Shown in pieces: positions 14,537 to 22,411 of a stretch of DNA of 22,411 nt. Positions within the stretch are counted from its first letter, which is position 1, and the number at the start of each line of letters is the position of its first letter. The notes under the pieces were generated by a model, which worked only from the letters and a program-made list of their open reading frames with translations, had not been told where the DNA came from and made no database searches. The position numbers and the translations under genes were made by a program. Origin of the DNA: Lachnospiraceae bacterium (GTDB taxonomy: Bacteria; Bacillota; Clostridia; Lachnospirales; Lachnospiraceae); the NCBI GenBank assembly GCA_019420465.1, contig JAHZHB010000155.1, positions 1 to 22,411 of the forward strand. Reading direction: 5' to 3'.

Positions 14537-16621
14537 ATGGACATTTACAGATCAGACCGAATCAGAAACGTAGTTCTTCTCGGACATGGCGGATCAGGAA
14601 AGACCACACTGACTGAGGCAATGGCATACATTTCCGGTATCACCAGCCGTCTTGGCAAGGTCAGCGAGGGTAACACCGTCAGCGATTTTGATAAAGAAGA
14701 GATCAAACGTGGTTTTTCAATCTCCACATCCCTGGTGCCGATCGAATGGCACGGCTGCAAGATCAATATTCTGGACACTCCGGGATTTTTCGATTTTGTC
14801 GGTGAGGTAGAAGAGGCTGTAGCTGCTGCTGATGCAGCGATCATCGTTGTCAACGGCAAGTCCGGTGTACAGGTAGGTACCCAGAAAGCCTGGGATCTCT
14901 GTGAAAAATACAATCTCCCCCGTATGCTCTTTGTTACGGGTATGGATATCGACAATGTCAGCTTCCGAAAGACCGTCGAAGATCTGACAGAGCTCTATGG
15001 CAAGAAGATCGCACCGTTCCATATGCCGATCCGTGGTAATGAAGAGTTTATCGGTTATGTCAATGTTGTCAAAGGCAAAGGCCGTAAATTCCTGGCAAAA
15101 GACGTACATGAGGAATGCCCGATTCCGGATTACTGCGAAGAGTACTACGAAAAGTACAAAGAGATCCTGATGGAGTCTGTAGCTGAGACGAGTGAAGAGT
15201 TTATGGACCGTTATTTCGGCGGTGAGGAGTTCTCCGAGGGCGAGATCATGATGGCCGCTTCCATCAATATCGCAGACGGTTCCATCGTTCCGGTAAGTAT
15301 GGGTGCACCGAATATCCTTTATGGTGTTACCAATCTGCTCGATGATATCGTGGATTTCCTTCCGGATCCGACTAAGAAAGAGCGTGCCGGTATGTTAAAG
15401 GATACAGGCGAGCTGTTCCATGCAGACTATGATTTCTCCAAGGGCAAATCCGCACTGGTATTTAAGACGATCGTGGATCCGTTCATCGGTAAATATTCCA
15501 TGATCAAGGTCTGCTCCGGTGTATTAAAGACCAACGACACACTGTACAATGCTGTTTCCGAAAAAGAGGAACGTATCGGTAAATTATATATCCTCGAGGG
15601 TGGTAAGCCAATCGAGGTTCCGGAGCTGTTTGCCGGTGATATCGGCGCACTGGCCAAGCTGGAGGCAAAGACGGGCGACACGCTCTGTGCCAAGGCAAAA
15701 CCTGTGCTGTATGCCAAACCGACCGTTTCCGCACCGTATACCTGCATGCGCTACAAGGTACCGAACAAGAATGAAGTAGACAAAGCCGCACAGGCTCTGG
15801 CAAAGATCGCCATGGAAGATCAGACGATCCGCCTGGTCAATGATTCTGCCAACCGCCAGACACTGATCTACGGTATCGGTGACCAGCAGCTGGATGTCGT
15901 TCTGAGCAAGCTGAAAGAGCGTTACAAAGTAGAGATCGAGATGGTGAAACCGAAAGTAGCTTTCCGCGAGACCATCCGCAAGACATCCGATGTGGATGCC
16001 AAATATAAAAAGCAGTCCGGTGGCCATGGTCAGTACGGTCATGTTAAGATGCGTTTCGCACCATCAGGTGACCAGGATACGGCGTTTACCTTCTCACAGG
16101 AAGTTGTCGGCGGTGCTGTACCAAAGAACTATTTCCCGGCCGTAGAAAAGGGTCTGCAGGAGTCTGTAGAGTCAGGTCCACTGGCTGCCTATCCGGTTGT
16201 CGGTGTGAGTGCCGTACTGTATGATGGTTCTTATCATCCGGTAGATTCTTCCGAGATGGCGTTTAAGCAGGCTACCAAAATGGCGTTCAAGAAAGGCTTT
16301 ATGGATGCATCTCCTGTACTTCTTGAGCCGATCGTCAATATGAAAGTCAAAGTCGCTGACAAATATACCGGCGATGTGATGGGTGATCTGAATAAGAGAC
16401 GTGGCCGTGTACTCGGTATGACACCGGATCACAAGGGTAATACGATCATCGAAGCCGATGTACCGCAGCTTGAAATCTTTGGTTATTCCACAGTTCTTCG
16501 TTCCATGACGGGCGGCAGCGGTGATTTCGAATACGAGTTTGCCCGCTACGAGCAGGCTCCGAAGGATATTCAGGACAAGGAAATCGAAACCAGAGCTTCC
16601 AAGATCCAGGATATCGAATAA
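14537..16621 (+). CDS. Elongation factor G-like GTPase (EF-G paralogue, EF-G-2 type)
   Basis: The 694-residue protein has the five-domain EF-G plan: G domain (1-~280), domain II (about 300-385), domain III (about 400-475), domain IV starting near GGHGQYGHVKMRF, and domain V ending with EYEFARYEQAP. The P-loop GHGGSGKT is at 16-23 and DTPG at 80-83. Switch I reads KEEIKRGFSIS in place of the EKxRGITI of canonical EF-G. The G4 motif NKxD is TGMD (134-137). These features place it with EF-G-2-type paralogues and not with essential EF-G, which is usually next to rpsG/rpsL and tuf. Its role may be specialised translocation or recycling; this is inferred. The ATG at 14537 is chosen over an upstream TTG (14519) because GGGAGGG (14521-14527) is correctly spaced for it. 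Confidence 0.9.
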   Translation: MDIYRSDRIRNVVLLGHGGSGKTTLTEAMAYISGITSRLGKVSEGNTVSDFDKEEIKRGFSISTSLVPIEWHGCKINILDTPGFFDFVGEVEEAVAAADAAIIVVNGKSGVQVGTQKAWDLCEKYNLPRMLFVTGMDIDNVSFRKTVEDLTELYGKKIAPFHMPIRGNEEFIGYVNVVKGKGRKFLAKDVHEECPIPDYCEEYYEKYKEILMESVAETSEEFMDRYFGGEEFSEGEIMMAASINIADGSIVPVSMGAPNILYGVTNLLDDIVDFLPDPTKKERAGMLKDTGELFHADYDFSKGKSALVFKTIVDPFIGKYSMIKVCSGVLKTNDTLYNAVSEKEERIGKLYILEGGKPIEVPELFAGDIGALAKLEAKTGDTLCAKAKPVLYAKPTVSAPYTCMRYKVPNKNEVDKAAQALAKIAMEDQTIRLVNDSANRQTLIYGIGDQQLDVVLSKLKERYKVEIEMVKPKVAFRETIRKTSDVDAKYKKQSGGHGQYGHVKMRFAPSGDQDTAFTFSQEVVGGAVPKNYFPAVEKGLQESVESGPLAAYPVVGVSAVLYDGSYHPVDSSEMAFKQATKMAFKKGFMDASPVLLEPIVNMKVKVADKYTGDVMGDLNKRRGRVLGMTPDHKGNTIIEADVPQLEIFGYSTVLRSMTGGSGDFEYEFARYEQAPKDIQDKEIETRASKIQDIE

Positions 16622-16638
16622 AAGACAGTTAAAAACAG

Positions 16639-16667
16639 AGCCGGGCAGGAGAGATTCCTGCCCGGCT
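16639..16667 (+). terminator. Hairpin after the EF-G-like gene
   Basis: AGCCGGGCAGGA (16639-16650) pairs perfectly with TCCTGCCCGGCT (16656-16667), loop GAGAT. No T tract follows directly; it probably works with the bidirectional terminator just downstream. Confidence 0.6.
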
Positions 16668-16674
16668 TGTAGTA

Positions 16675-16721
16675 TGGCATAAAATAAAACCGGTCTGCGA
16701 GACCGGTTTTATTTTATGCCA
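16675..16721. terminator. Bidirectional terminator between convergent EF-G-like and ATPase genes
   Basis: Arms 16675-16696 and 16700-16721 are exact reverse complements over 22 bases with a GCG loop. AAAATAAAACCGGTCT reads as a GC stem with a T-rich tail on both strands. It covers the stop and last codons of the ATPase gene. Confidence 0.85.
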
Positions 16722-19110
16722 GTGGCTGTGTATCCTTCTTAAATCTGTGGTAGATCCTGCTGCACTGTGTGCTGATCCATTCGATGATCATTGTACCGTA
16801 GCGCATGACCGGTTCGGTAGCGATGGCAAAGATAGTAAGAAGCATACCGCATTTTAAGGAGATGCTGCTGATGGCAAACAGATCGCTGACAAAGAAGATG
16901 CAGACCAGCATGCCCAGCGCACAGCCGACCATCACAGCACCGCGAAGCAGGTTTAACGGTTTACAGATCCGGTAAAGGATCATCAGGCCAACGATCGCCA
17001 GAAGCAGTGTGCTCGCCGTGGAGATATCGGCAGGATCTACACCGAATACCTGACCAAAGATCACTAAAGCGCCGACCATAACGGCATCTGTGATACCTGC
17101 AGGAAGCGCTGCCACGATCACATTGGTGATGAAACGTCCCTCGATCCGGTTGGTATTGGGCTGCATGGCGAGAAAAAATCCCGGAATACCGATCGTAAAC
17201 ATACTGATCAGTGAAACCTGCGACGGCTCCATCGGATAATTCAGCATGAAGCAGATGGAAAAGATCGACAACAGCAGTGAAAAGATATTTTTGACCAGAA
17301 ACAGGCTGGCAGATCTCGTAATATTGTTGACGACCCGGCGTCCCTCGGCCACCACAGACGGCATACTCGAAAAACGGGAATCCAGAAGAACCAGATCAGA
17401 AGTCTGTGCGGCGGCATCCGAACCAGAGGCCATGGCGATACTGCAGTCGGCATCTTTAAGGGCCAGGACATCGTTGACACCGTCACCGGTCATAGCAACA
17501 GTATGTCCAAGGGACTGCAGGGCTTTGACAAATTTGCGTTTCTGGTCTGGCGTTACACGGCCAAATACGGTGTAAGTCTGTACGGCAGCGAGGATCGCAT
17601 CATTATCTGTCAGTGTCCGTGCATCCACGTAGCGTCCGGCATTTGCGATACCGGCTTTTTGGGCCACCTCAGAGACGGTGATTGGATTATCACCGGAAAT
17701 GACCTTGATCGCGACACCCTGTCTGGCAAAATACTGGAAAGTTTCCGGTGCTTCTGCACGGATCTGGTTGGAGAGCAGGATGAGACAGAGTGGAGTAAAC
17801 GTGTCTGTCAGAGCTTCACCGGCAGGATCTTCAGGGTACGTTCCAAAAATCAGAACACGGTAGCCTTTACTGCTGTATGTTGTGATCATTTCTTCGTATA
17901 TTTCATAATCCTTGCGCAGAACAAACTCCGGTGCACCGAGCACGTAGGTGGTTTTGTCTGCAAATGTCACGGCACTGTATTTATAGCTGGAAGAAAAAGG
18001 TACCACAGAAGCGGCGCGGACAGCATTGCTGCCACGGAAATACCGTTTCAGTGTCTTCATGGTGCTGTTGTCCGCATCCATGCAGGCAACAAAATCGGCG
18101 ATCCTTTCATGACACATGCCTTCGTCTGCATCATCCAGCGGAAGTACTTCGTCGACAGCCATTTCATCTTCGGTGATCGTACCGGTTTTGTCCACACACA
18201 GCACATCGACACGGGCGAGCATTTCGATACATTTCATGTCGTGTACCAGTACTTTTTTCTGGGCCAGTCGCATAACACTGACAACAAGCGCCACGCTCGC
18301 GAGCAGGTACAGTCCCTCCGGGATCATACCGATGACGGCAGCGACCATGGATGTCACGCTGTTTCTGAAACCGGATTTTTCGAAGAAAAACTGCTGGGAA
18401 AACAGTGTCAGTCCGATGGGGATGATCAGAATACCGGCGATCAGAACGATCTTGTTTAAAGCGCGGATCATTTCGGTCGGTTCCTTGGGCTTGTTTCGTT
18501 TGGCTTCCAGCGTCAGCTGGGAGATGTAGGACTCTTCACCGACTTTTTCCAGGCGGGCATGACAGCTGCCGCTGACAACAAAACTTCCGGAGAGCAGTGT
18601 GTCACCGGCGGCCTTGGTGATCTCATCGGATTCACCGGTGATCAGGGATTCATTGACCTGGATCTGGCCGTCGATCACGGTAGCGTCGGCAGGGATCTGG
18701 TTTCCCGCACCAAAGATGACGATATCATCAAGGACCAGATCTGCGGAAGGAATCGTGCTCTTTTTGCCCTGACGGATCACGGTGGCTTTTGGTGCATTTA
18801 ACATCGTCAGCTGGTCGAGCACCTTTTTGGAACGGATCTCCTGAACGATACCGATCACGGTATTGGCGATGATGACCGGCAGAAAGGTCAGGTCACGGAA
18901 AGATCCGGCGATGATCAGAAGCAGGGCGATCACAGCAAAAACAAGGTTAAAATACGTAAAAACATTGGTTTTTATGATATCCTGTACGGTTTTTGACGGT
19001 GGATCTACCGGGGTATTGACAAGCTCTTCGGCCTGTCTTTGCCTTACCTGTTCTGCTGTCAGTCCGGTCTGTGCATCCGGATAATATCTCTGTACGGTCT
19101 GTGTACTCAT
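16714..19110 (-). CDS. Cation-translocating P-type ATPase (P2-like)
   Basis: The 798-residue protein has all P-type ATPase landmarks. The actuator motif is TGES (158-161), the membrane motif PEGL (264-267), and the phosphorylation site DKTGT with D307. KVISGDNP and TGDGVNDVLALKDADCSIAM form the HAD phosphatase core. About ten membrane segments are present: pairs near 48-90, 220-285 and six after residue 600. There is no N-terminal Cys-x-x-Cys metal domain and no CPC motif, so it is not a heavy-metal P1B pump. PEGL and the layout fit P2-type pumps (Ca2+, Mn2+ or Mg2+), but the ion cannot be read reliably. Its 3' end lies inside a bidirectional terminator. GGGAG precedes the ATG. I see no clear promoter in the 168-base gap from rqcH. 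Confidence 0.92.
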   Translation of the reverse strand: MSTQTVQRYYPDAQTGLTAEQVRQRQAEELVNTPVDPPSKTVQDIIKTNVFTYFNLVFAVIALLLIIAGSFRDLTFLPVIIANTVIGIVQEIRSKKVLDQLTMLNAPKATVIRQGKKSTIPSADLVLDDIVIFGAGNQIPADATVIDGQIQVNESLITGESDEITKAAGDTLLSGSFVVSGSCHARLEKVGEESYISQLTLEAKRNKPKEPTEMIRALNKIVLIAGILIIPIGLTLFSQQFFFEKSGFRNSVTSMVAAVIGMIPEGLYLLASVALVVSVMRLAQKKVLVHDMKCIEMLARVDVLCVDKTGTITEDEMAVDEVLPLDDADEGMCHERIADFVACMDADNSTMKTLKRYFRGSNAVRAASVVPFSSSYKYSAVTFADKTTYVLGAPEFVLRKDYEIYEEMITTYSSKGYRVLIFGTYPEDPAGEALTDTFTPLCLILLSNQIRAEAPETFQYFARQGVAIKVISGDNPITVSEVAQKAGIANAGRYVDARTLTDNDAILAAVQTYTVFGRVTPDQKRKFVKALQSLGHTVAMTGDGVNDVLALKDADCSIAMASGSDAAAQTSDLVLLDSRFSSMPSVVAEGRRVVNNITRSASLFLVKNIFSLLLSIFSICFMLNYPMEPSQVSLISMFTIGIPGFFLAMQPNTNRIEGRFITNVIVAALPAGITDAVMVGALVIFGQVFGVDPADISTASTLLLAIVGLMILYRICKPLNLLRGAVMVGCALGMLVCIFFVSDLFAISSISLKCGMLLTIFAIATEPVMRYGTMIIEWISTQCSRIYHRFKKDTQPLA

Positions 19111-19278
19111 GTGATAATATCTCCCATATCATGTGGTGAAAATGTAAATTGCATTAGTAACACTATAAGGGATTATCTGAAAAAAATCAGCATATTCACC
19201 TAATTTTTATAAAATATTAACGTTATCTTATGATTTTAATATTTGTTTTATCCCGTGAAGCATGTAGCCAGGCATAAA

Positions 19279-21021
19279 CTATTCACTGATTAGCTGCAGA
19301 GAGGAGATATCCGGCGCTATGGTCATTGAATAATTGGTATGGTAGATGACAAAGCCGGGATTGGCACCGTTGACCTTTTTAACATGTTTTTTCTGGATAT
19401 AGTCGATCTCGACCTTGGGCGCTGTGCGGCCTTTGGAATACCAGGCGGCCAGCATGGCAGCCTCTTCAAAGGTGCGGTCCGGGAGCTCTTCGTTATTGCT
19501 CTTTACGATAACGTGGGAACCCGGCTGGCCTTTGGCATGAAACCACCAGTCATTTCCGGTTGCAAATTTAAAGGTCAGTTCTTCGTTCTGCAGATTGTTT
19601 TTGCCGACATAGATGTCATAGCCGTCAGAAGAACGATAGTGGAAGGGGCGGCTGGTAAAACGTTCCTTTTTGTTTTTGCCACCGTGCTTTTTGATGTAGC
19701 CACTGGCTACAAGCTCCTGGCGGATCTGAGAGAGGTCGGCTTCGGTCATGGCAAAATCCATACTCATCAGGATCGTATCCAGATGTTCGATCTCGTCCTT
19801 TGTTTCCTGCAAAAGGGTGGTCAGTGCTTCCCTTGTACGTTTCAGCTTGCCATAGCGGTCAAAATATTTTTTTGCATTTTCGGCAGGGGTCAGCTGTGGG
19901 TCGAGTGGAACGGTCGTGTTTTCGTTGTTATAGTAATTGAGTGCCTCAAAAGAGCGGGCACCCTCCGGCACACTGTAGCCGTAGGTATGGATCAGTTCAC
20001 CGTATATACGGTATTTTTCCATTTTTTCTGTGTCTTTCATCTGCTTTTGCTGCAAAATTAGTTTCCTCTGGTTGCGCTCCAGTGTACTCTGGACGACTTT
20101 TCGCAGATCTGCAGATTTCTGGCGCATACGGGTGACGATGTTTTTTTCAGCATAATACTGCTCGAGAACTCCGGAAATCGTGGTGTAGGACTTTGCCTCA
20201 TAGCCGAGAAAAATCTGATAGGGGAAACAGGTGTAGTCCTTTGGCTCCCTGTTTTCGTAGATGATCTGCGGCAAAAAGCTGACTTTTTGAACCTCCATCA
20301 TAAACAGTGACAGCTGCATGTAAAGGCTGCCAAGCTCATCGTCCGTATAGGCGCCGGATGGCCGGAAGCTGTCCAGTCTTGCACGGTAGCAGAGCTCTTC
20401 TGCCAGGATCGGTGAGATACCGGTCAGAGACTGGTATACGGCTTTGGAAAGCGGTATCGGTTTTGATTTGATATGGTGGATAAAAGCTTCCTGTGTAACG
20501 GTAAAGGGATCCTCCTTGCTCTGGGTATCCGGTATAAACCAGGTACGTCCGGGAAGAACCTCACGGACAGAGCTCATATTGGCGGAAATATGCTTGATAC
20601 TGTCGATGATGCGGTCATCTTCATCGCAGAAGATGATATTGCTGTGTTTGCCCATCAGTTCCACGATCAGTTTCTTGTGGCAGAGATCGCCCATTTCATC
20701 CAGATGTTCAATATGAAAGCAAAGGATCCGTTCGAGTCCCGGCTGTGTGATGGCGGTGATACGGCCACCGCCGATATGTTTTCTGAGCAGCATACAGAAA
20801 CCGGGCGCCGTCAGCGGGCTCGGTTTGTTTGTATCTGTCAGGTATAATAAAGGAAGAGAAGCGCTCGCGGATAGAAACAGACGATAGTTGCTTTCTTTTC
20901 CTTTGACAGTGAGTAAAAGTTCGTCGGTCTCCGGCTGGGCGATCTTGGATATCCTGCCGCCTGTCAGAGCCTGTTTTAATTCATGCTGCAGCGCTGCTAC
21001 AGTAATGCCGTCAAATGCCAT
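19279..21021 (-). CDS. rqcH: RqcH / NFACT family ribosome quality control protein (Rqc2 homologue)
   Basis: RqcH binds 50S subunits carrying stalled nascent chains and directs C-terminal Ala tailing that marks them for degradation; older names are FbpA or fibronectin-binding protein. The 580-residue protein has NFACT-N (1-~230; MAFDGITVAAL, GLERILCF, ELMGKHSNIIF), a long coiled coil (about 275-430) and NFACT-R (about 445-560; FHYRSSDGYDIYVGKNN, DWWFHAKGQPGSHVI). The start at 21021 is chosen because GGAG lies 9 bases before it, while the ATG at 21030 directly abuts that site. With this start the DR pair known at 97-98 in B. subtilis RqcH reads E97-R98. It diverges from yicC, each with its own promoter. 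Confidence 0.94.
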   Translation of the reverse strand: MAFDGITVAALQHELKQALTGGRISKIAQPETDELLLTVKGKESNYRLFLSASASLPLLYLTDTNKPSPLTAPGFCMLLRKHIGGGRITAITQPGLERILCFHIEHLDEMGDLCHKKLIVELMGKHSNIIFCDEDDRIIDSIKHISANMSSVREVLPGRTWFIPDTQSKEDPFTVTQEAFIHHIKSKPIPLSKAVYQSLTGISPILAEELCYRARLDSFRPSGAYTDDELGSLYMQLSLFMMEVQKVSFLPQIIYENREPKDYTCFPYQIFLGYEAKSYTTISGVLEQYYAEKNIVTRMRQKSADLRKVVQSTLERNQRKLILQQKQMKDTEKMEKYRIYGELIHTYGYSVPEGARSFEALNYYNNENTTVPLDPQLTPAENAKKYFDRYGKLKRTREALTTLLQETKDEIEHLDTILMSMDFAMTEADLSQIRQELVASGYIKKHGGKNKKERFTSRPFHYRSSDGYDIYVGKNNLQNEELTFKFATGNDWWFHAKGQPGSHVIVKSNNEELPDRTFEEAAMLAAWYSKGRTAPKVEIDYIQKKHVKKVNGANPGFVIYHTNYSMTIAPDISSLQLISE

Positions 21022-21062
21022 ATATGTCATCTCCTGTATGTCTGATAGTTAAACTTTCATCT

Positions 21063-21091
21063 ATTTTACCCCGAAATCCTGTAAACAGCAA
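21063..21091 (-). promoter_or_regulatory. Candidate promoter of rqcH (reverse strand)
   Basis: On the minus strand TTGCTG (21091-21086) and TAAAAT (21068-21063) are 17 bp apart, placing the start about 35 bases before the rqcH start codon. Confidence 0.5.
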
Positions 21092-21130
21092 GGAAAAAGG
21101 GAATACATAAAAAAGCGTGCAAAAAAGAAA

Positions 21131-21159
21131 TTGACGAATTTTTCAACATGCCATATAAT
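21131..21159 (+). promoter_or_regulatory. Promoter of the yicC-remA operon
   Basis: TTGACG (21131-21136) and TATAAT (21154-21159) with a 17-bp spacer form a near-consensus sigma-A promoter. The predicted leader is about 84 nt. Confidence 0.85.
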
Positions 21160-21249
21160 AAAACAGTATGTAAATGTATAAGGCGGACTATGCGCATGAA
21201 GGTGCAGACAGGATCCGTCGATCCCTGACAAAGGAAAGAAGTTAATCAA

Positions 21250-22128
21250 ATGATCAAAAGCATGACAGGATTCGGCCGTGCCGAATACCAGGACGAAAAT
21301 AAAAAGATCACAGTAGAGATCAAATCTGTCAATCACCGGTATCTGGATTTTAATATTAAGATGCCCAAAAAGTTCAGTTTCTACGAATCTGCGATCCGTA
21401 CCCTGCTCAAGGCATATATGAGCCGTGGCAAGGTGGATGTTTTTATCACTTACGAGGATCTGACAGAGAGCCGCAGCGTGCTGCAGTTTAATGCACAGGC
21501 CGCAGAGGAATATATGAAGCATTTTGCCGGGATGGCCGAGCGTTTTTCCATTCCGAACGATGTGACGGTATCCGTGCTTGGCCGTATGCCCGAGGTGTTT
21601 ACCCTGGAGGAACCGGAGCTTGATGAGGAGGAGATCTGGAAAGGCATGGCGGCCGGACTTAAAAAGGCCGGAGCTGCTTTTTTAGAGTCCAGAGAGCGTG
21701 AGGGTGCCAATCTGTCGGCTGATCTGATGTTAAAGCTCGACGGGATGCTTTCTCTTGTAGAACAGGTGGAGGCGCGTGGGCCGGAGCTTTTAAAAGCCTA
21801 CCGTGAGCGTATCGAAGCCAAGGTCAGAGAGGTACTGCAGGATACGCAGTTAGATGACAGCCGTATCGCTGCCGAGGTTGTTTTATATGCTGACAAGATC
21901 TGTACGGATGAAGAGACGGTCCGTCTGAAAAGTCACGTGACACATATGAAACAGGTGCTTGCCGAGGGCGACGGCATCGGCCGCAAGCTTGATTTTATGG
22001 CGCAGGAGATGAACCGTGAAGCCAATACGATCCTTTCCAAAGCCAACGATCTGACTACGACGGATCTCGGTATCGAGTTAAAGACGGAGATCGAAAAGAT
22101 CCGTGAACAGATCCAGAACATCGAGTAA
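21250..22128 (+). CDS. yicC: YicC/YloC family endoribonuclease
   Basis: The 292-residue protein begins with the invariant family start MIKSMTGFGRAE and VEIKSVNHRYLDFNIKMP (YicC-like N domain, about 1-155). It ends in the DUF1732 C-terminal domain, with RLKSHVTHMKQVL, GRKLDFMAQEMNREANTILSKAND and the terminal EKIREQIQNIE. Family members in E. coli and B. subtilis are RNases that act on small RNAs or mRNA. Lys/Arg/Glu-rich helices between are expected. Ribosome binding site AAAGGAAAG precedes the ATG. It is followed by remA after 11 bases, as in the B. subtilis yloC-remA-gmk operon. Confidence 0.95.
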   Translation: MIKSMTGFGRAEYQDENKKITVEIKSVNHRYLDFNIKMPKKFSFYESAIRTLLKAYMSRGKVDVFITYEDLTESRSVLQFNAQAAEEYMKHFAGMAERFSIPNDVTVSVLGRMPEVFTLEEPELDEEEIWKGMAAGLKKAGAAFLESREREGANLSADLMLKLDGMLSLVEQVEARGPELLKAYRERIEAKVREVLQDTQLDDSRIAAEVVLYADKICTDEETVRLKSHVTHMKQVLAEGDGIGRKLDFMAQEMNREANTILSKANDLTTTDLGIELKTEIEKIREQIQNIE

Positions 22129-22139
22129 GGGGATTACAA

Positions 22140-22388
22140 GTGGCCAGTTTGATCAATATAGGATTTGGGAATGCTGTCAATGCGGACAAGATCCAGTGTG
22201 TCGTCAATCCTGACGCCGCACCTGTCAAGCGCATGGTTCAGCATGCCCGTGAAGAAGACCGTGTTGTGGACGCAACACAGGGCAGAAAAACAAAGTCTGT
22301 GATCGTATGTGAAGAGGCCCGTCTGGTGCTTTCCGCACTGCAGCCGGATACGATCACCAAACGCTGTAATGAAATGCAAATCAAATAA
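22140..22388 (+). CDS. remA: RemA-like extracellular matrix regulator (DUF370)
   Basis: The 82-residue protein starts at GTG after AAGGGGATT. It has the DUF370 signature LINIGFGNAV, PDAAPVKRMVQHARE, DATQGRKTKSVIV and LSALQPDTITKR. In B. subtilis RemA is a ring-forming DNA-binding activator of matrix and osmoprotection genes, using Arg residues of the conserved loop; here the GRKTK segment has Arg-Lys where B. subtilis has Arg-Arg. In clostridia without that matrix its targets are unknown. The position between yicC and a probable gmk is the usual one. Confidence 0.93.
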   Translation: MASLINIGFGNAVNADKIQCVVNPDAAPVKRMVQHAREEDRVVDATQGRKTKSVIVCEEARLVLSALQPDTITKRCNEMQIK

Positions 22389-22404
22389 ACAGGGAGTGAG
22401 TGTC

Positions 22405-22411
22405 ATGAATC
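22405..22411 (+). CDS. gmk: Start of next gene, probably guanylate kinase (cut by window edge)
   Basis: An ATG at 22405 follows a GGGAGTGAG ribosome binding site 16 bases after remA. Only two codons are visible, so the identity rests entirely on the conserved yicC-remA-gmk order in Firmicutes. Confidence 0.4.

Noticed and set aside
14187..14537. Reverse frame of 116 codons between tyrA and the EF-G-like gene
   Set aside because: It is AT-rich, Phe/Tyr-rich, has no ribosome binding site and covers both predicted promoters.
1..22411. Genome-wide reassignment of UGA as a sense codon
   Set aside because: The SpoIID-like gene, aroA and tyrA end in TGA at their expected lengths, and no other gene here has an internal TGA.

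Overview
The window reads as a stretch of chromosome from an anaerobic Firmicute, most likely a Lachnospiraceae-type Clostridia. The reasons are the strong AGGAGG ribosome binding sites, a Phe-specific T-box in front of pheST, a Firmicutes-type 6S RNA, the yicC-remA-(gmk) gene order, RqcH/NFACT, a Bacillus/Clostridium-type AroA and an ATP-type PEP carboxykinase. Nearly all genes are core housekeeping genes. No phage, insertion sequence with a transposase, CRISPR array, tRNA or rRNA was found.

Layout. 1-850: the 3' end of pckA, its terminator, then a 6S RNA gene with a near-consensus promoter and its own terminator. 860-3368: a membrane-anchored SpoIID/LytB-domain protein and a YihY/BrkB membrane protein, both forward. 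3370-7198: promoter, T-box leader and pheS-pheT. 7182-8956: a histidine-phosphatase gene overlapping queA. 8964-9050: a long hairpin. 9182-11098: a membrane-bound GGDEF/EAL cyclic-di-GMP protein. 11099-11679: a convergent intergenic region holding two large palindromic elements. 11680-14161 (reverse): tyrA then aroA. 14474-16621: an EF-G-like GTPase. 16675-16721: a bidirectional terminator. 16714-19110 (reverse): a P-type cation ATPase. 19279-21021 (reverse): rqcH. 21131-22411: yicC, remA and the first codons of the next gene, probably gmk.

Two things stand out. (1) pheS, normally essential, has an in-frame UGA at codon 289, followed in the same frame by the rest of a normal PheS including class II motif 3. 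The UGA replaces the residue between the two glycines of the ILG-x-GMVHP motif, where many homologues have Cys. A 9-10 bp hairpin lies 12 nt downstream. Other genes here use TGA as an ordinary stop, so this is a base error, a real nonsense allele, or local recoding. (2) Between the convergent GGDEF/EAL and aroA genes are two palindromic elements. Each has perfect 43- or 51-bp arms enclosing a nearly identical 59-nt core (58/59). The arms share only short blocks but are perfectly self-complementary within each copy. Each core lies in the sense direction of the gene it follows, and each outer arm begins 24-25 nt after that gene's stop codon. This looks like a dispersed, structure-conserved 3'-end element family that I cannot name.

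Functionally the window combines aromatic amino acid supply (aroA, tyrA), phenylalanine sensing and charging (T-box, pheST), tRNA modification (queA), translation and ribosome quality control (EF-G-like, rqcH), RNA turnover (yicC), global transcription control (6S RNA), envelope biology (SpoIID-like, YihY, RemA) and second-messenger signalling (EAL).
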